Shown here: piece after piece, positions 3,845 through 5,997 of the stretch
Layout: the number at the start of each line of letters is the position of its first letter
Position numbering within the stretch: position 1 is the first letter of the stretch
NCBI GenBank assembly: GCA_017614655.1
Contig: JAGABO010000208.1
Location: forward strand, 1-5,997
From: Treponema sp.
GTDB lineage: Bacteria > Spirochaetota > Spirochaetia > Treponematales > Treponemataceae
Reading direction: 5' to 3'
DNA length: 5,997 nucleotides
Translations under genes and position numbers: made by a program
Notes under the pieces: model-generated
What the model saw: only the letters and a program-made list of their open reading frames with translations
What the model was told of the DNA's origin: nothing
The model's database searches: none

Positions 3845-5997
3845 ATGAAGATCATCAAACGCAGTGGTGCAGAAGTTACTTTTCAGCGGGACAAAATTTC
3901 AACAGCTATTAAAAAAGCAAATGAACAGGTAGACGAAAAAGAACAGCTTACAGAAGAGCAAATCCAGGCGATTGTTGATGATATCGAAATTGAATGCCAC
4001 AATGAAGGTCATGCTTTAAACGTAGAAGACATTCAGGACCTTGTAGAAACCGGCATCATGCAGAATGGCGCTTATAAAGTAGCAAAGCTTTACATCACTT
4101 ACCGCTACCGCCATCAGGTTCTGCGCAAGGAAAACACCACCGACAAGCAGATTCTTTCCCTCCTGGAAGAACAGAACGAAGAAGTAAAACAGGAAAATTC
4201 AAATAAAAACCCTACAGTTGTATCGGTACAGCGCGACTATATGGCCGGAGAAGTTTCCAAGGACATTACCCGCCGCTTCCTTTTGGATCCGGATATTGCA
4301 GATGCACACGACGAAGGAATCATTCACTTCCATGATGCTGACTATTTTGCTCAGCACATGCACAACTGCGACCTTGTAAACCTCGAAGACATGCTTCAGA
4401 ACGGTACTGTAATCAGCGGAACACGCATTGACCGCCCGCATTCATTCAGCACGGCATGTAACATTGCAACACAGATTATTGCTCAGGTTGCTTCATGCCA
4501 GTACGGCGGACAGAGCATTTCCCTTACTCACCTTGCACCGTTTGTAGACGTAAGCCGCCAGAAGTTCAAAAAAGAAGTCCGCGAAATGATAGATTCTACC
4601 GGGCTTCAGGTTTCCGACGAACAGTTCAACTATATGGTAGACCAGCGCCTTAAGGACGAAATCAAGCGCGGCGTTCAGACAATTCAGTATCAGGTCATCA
4701 CTCTTATGACAACCAACGGTCAGGCTCCTTTTGTTACGGTTTTCATGTACCTTAACGAAGCACAGAACGAGCAGGAAAAGGCTGACCTTGCACTTATCAT
4801 CGAAGAAGTACTTAAACAGCGCTATCAGGGCGTAAAGAACGAAAAGGGAGCATGGATTACACCGGCATTCCCTAAGCTTATCTACGTTCTTGAACCCGAT
4901 AACGTTGAACAGGGAACAAAATACTACTATCTTTCTGAGCTGGCTGCCAAATGTACGGCACGCCGCATGGTTCCGGATTACATCAGCGAAAAGAAGATGC
5001 TGGAACTTAAGGTAGACAAAAACGGAGAAGGAAACTGCTATCCCTGCATGGGCTGCCGTTCATTCCTTACTCCTTATGTTGATCCGGCTACGAACAAGCC
5101 TAAGTATTACGGCCGTTTTAATCAGGGGGTTGTTACAATCAACCTTGTTGACGTTGCATGTTCTTCCGGCGGAGATTTTGACAAGTTCTGGAAAATCATG
5201 AAGGAACGCCTTGAACTCTGCCACAGGGCCCTCAGAATCCGCCACAACCGCCTTATCGGTACTAAGTCGGACGCTGCTCCTATTCTCTGGCAGAACGGTG
5301 CACTTGCCCGCCTTCCGAAGGGTGCCGTAATTGATGAACTTCTTTACAACGGATATTCAACAATTTCACTCGGATATGCCGGTCTCTGTGAATGTGTACG
5401 CTATATGACGGGAAAGAGCCACACTGATCCGGAAGCCAAGCCTTTTGCAATCGAAGTAATGCAGTCACTTAATGATGCATGCAAGCAGTGGAAGACAGTA
5501 GAGCACATTGACTATTCAGTTTACGGAACACCGCTTGAAAGCACCACATACAAGTTTGCCAAGGCCCTTAAGCGCCGCTTCGGAATCATTCCGGGTGTTA
5601 CCGACAAGAACTACATCACAAACTCTTACCACGTAAACGTAACCGAAAAGATTGATGCCTTTACAAAGCTTACGTTCGAAAGTCAGTTCCAGGCACTCAG
5701 CCCGGGAGGAGCAATTTCTTACGTAGAAGTTCCTAACATGGAAAACAATCTTCCGGCAGTAATGTCGCTCTTGACCCACATCTACAACAACATCATGTAT
5801 GCTGAACTTAATACAAAGAGTGATTTCTGCCAGAAGTGCAGCTATACGGGCGAAATTCAGATTGTAATTGACGAAGACGGCAAGCTTGTCTGGAAATGTC
5901 CTAACTGCGGAAATACAGACCAGGCTACAATGAATGTTGCCCGTCGTACCTGCGGTTACATCGGAACCCAGTACTGGAATCAGGGACGCACTCAGGA
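3845..5997 (+). CDS. nrdD: Anaerobic ribonucleoside-triphosphate reductase (class III), 3' end beyond window
   Basis: Oxygen-sensitive glycyl-radical enzyme that reduces ribonucleoside triphosphates to dNTPs for DNA synthesis without oxygen; it needs the radical-SAM activase NrdG, expected downstream. 717 residues are visible, close to full length (E. coli NrdD is 712). An N-terminal ATP-cone (about 2-95) opens IIKRSGAEVTF, the allosteric domain for overall activity. The catalytic barrel follows, with HNCDLVNLEDML (C175, same position as in E. coli) and MGCRSF (C404, the expected thiyl-radical cysteine). Near the end a zinc site is formed by two CxxC pairs (C662/C665 and C685/C688). The glycyl-radical loop RRTCGYIG carries the radical glycine at G704. 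The sequence ends at WNQGRTQ, so probably only a short tail is lost. ATG at 3845 has a G-rich ribosome-binding site and gives the complete ATP-cone. Codons are rich in C-ending forms (AAC, GAC, CGC, TAC), unlike the minus-strand membrane genes, which suggests high expression. Two NrdR-like boxes at the promoter predict repression when dATP or ATP signals nucleotide sufficiency. Confidence 0.97.
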   Translation, partial: MKIIKRSGAEVTFQRDKISTAIKKANEQVDEKEQLTEEQIQAIVDDIEIECHNEGHALNVEDIQDLVETGIMQNGAYKVAKLYITYRYRHQVLRKENTTDKQILSLLEEQNEEVKQENSNKNPTVVSVQRDYMAGEVSKDITRRFLLDPDIADAHDEGIIHFHDADYFAQHMHNCDLVNLEDMLQNGTVISGTRIDRPHSFSTACNIATQIIAQVASCQYGGQSISLTHLAPFVDVSRQKFKKEVREMIDSTGLQVSDEQFNYMVDQRLKDEIKRGVQTIQYQVITLMTTNGQAPFVTVFMYLNEAQNEQEKADLALIIEEVLKQRYQGVKNEKGAWITPAFPKLIYVLEPDNVEQGTKYYYLSELAAKCTARRMVPDYISEKKMLELKVDKNGEGNCYPCMGCRSFLTPYVDPATNKPKYYGRFNQGVVTINLVDVACSSGGDFDKFWKIMKERLELCHRALRIRHNRLIGTKSDAAPILWQNGALARLPKGAVIDELLYNGYSTISLGYAGLCECVRYMTGKSHTDPEAKPFAIEVMQSLNDACKQWKTVEHIDYSVYGTPLESTTYKFAKALKRRFGIIPGVTDKNYITNSYHVNVTEKIDAFTKLTFESQFQALSPGGAISYVEVPNMENNLPAVMSLLTHIYNNIMYAELNTKSDFCQKCSYTGEIQIVIDEDGKLVWKCPNCGNTDQATMNVARRTCGYIGTQYWNQGRTQ

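Noticed and set aside
4199..5779. Minus-strand open frames within nrdD
   Set aside because: They are shadows of the strongly conserved nrdD frame, short and mutually unrelated.

Overview
The window reads as a compact bacterial chromosome segment with two transcription units pointing away from each other across a ~300 bp AT-rich gap. The class III (oxygen-sensitive) ribonucleotide reductase indicates an anaerobe or facultative anaerobe. The gene styles (A-rich leaders, LuxS and YhbY sequence flavour) remind me of host-associated spirochaetes of the Treponema type, but this is an impression from memory, not proof; a clostridial or other anaerobic origin remains possible.

Left unit, minus strand (reading from 3546 down to 1): yhbY (CRM-domain ribosome-assembly RNA binder) - mtnN/pfs (MTA/SAH nucleosidase) - luxS (S-ribosylhomocysteine lyase) - a small four-helix membrane protein of unknown function - a large, internally duplicated DUF1538 membrane protein that runs off the left edge. 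The gaps are 9 nt, 56 nt, a 4-nt ATGA overlap and 3 nt, so this looks like one operon. MtnN and LuxS are consecutive steps: SAH is split to adenine and S-ribosylhomocysteine, and LuxS converts the latter to homocysteine and DPD, the precursor of AI-2. The two membrane proteins are translationally tied to luxS, although neither has a known link to AI-2 or the methyl cycle.

Right unit, plus strand: nrdD, the anaerobic ribonucleoside-triphosphate reductase, complete at its start and cut at position 5997 just after the glycyl-radical motif. It has a clear sigma-70-type promoter (TTGACT, 17 bp, TAAAAT). Two CTANNNNTAG boxes exactly 31 bp apart bracket the -10 element and match the known layout of paired NrdR repressor boxes.

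The less ordinary items are: the paired NrdR-like boxes; a 12-bp tandem repeat that begins in the end of mtnN and carries four in-frame stop codons; an Ala/Ser-rich insert joining the halves of the DUF1538 protein; the placement of that transporter-like protein in an AI-2 operon; and a possible leaderless start of yhbY. I see no mobile element, CRISPR array, tRNA, rRNA or clear riboswitch. Most of the window is ordinary core-gene content.
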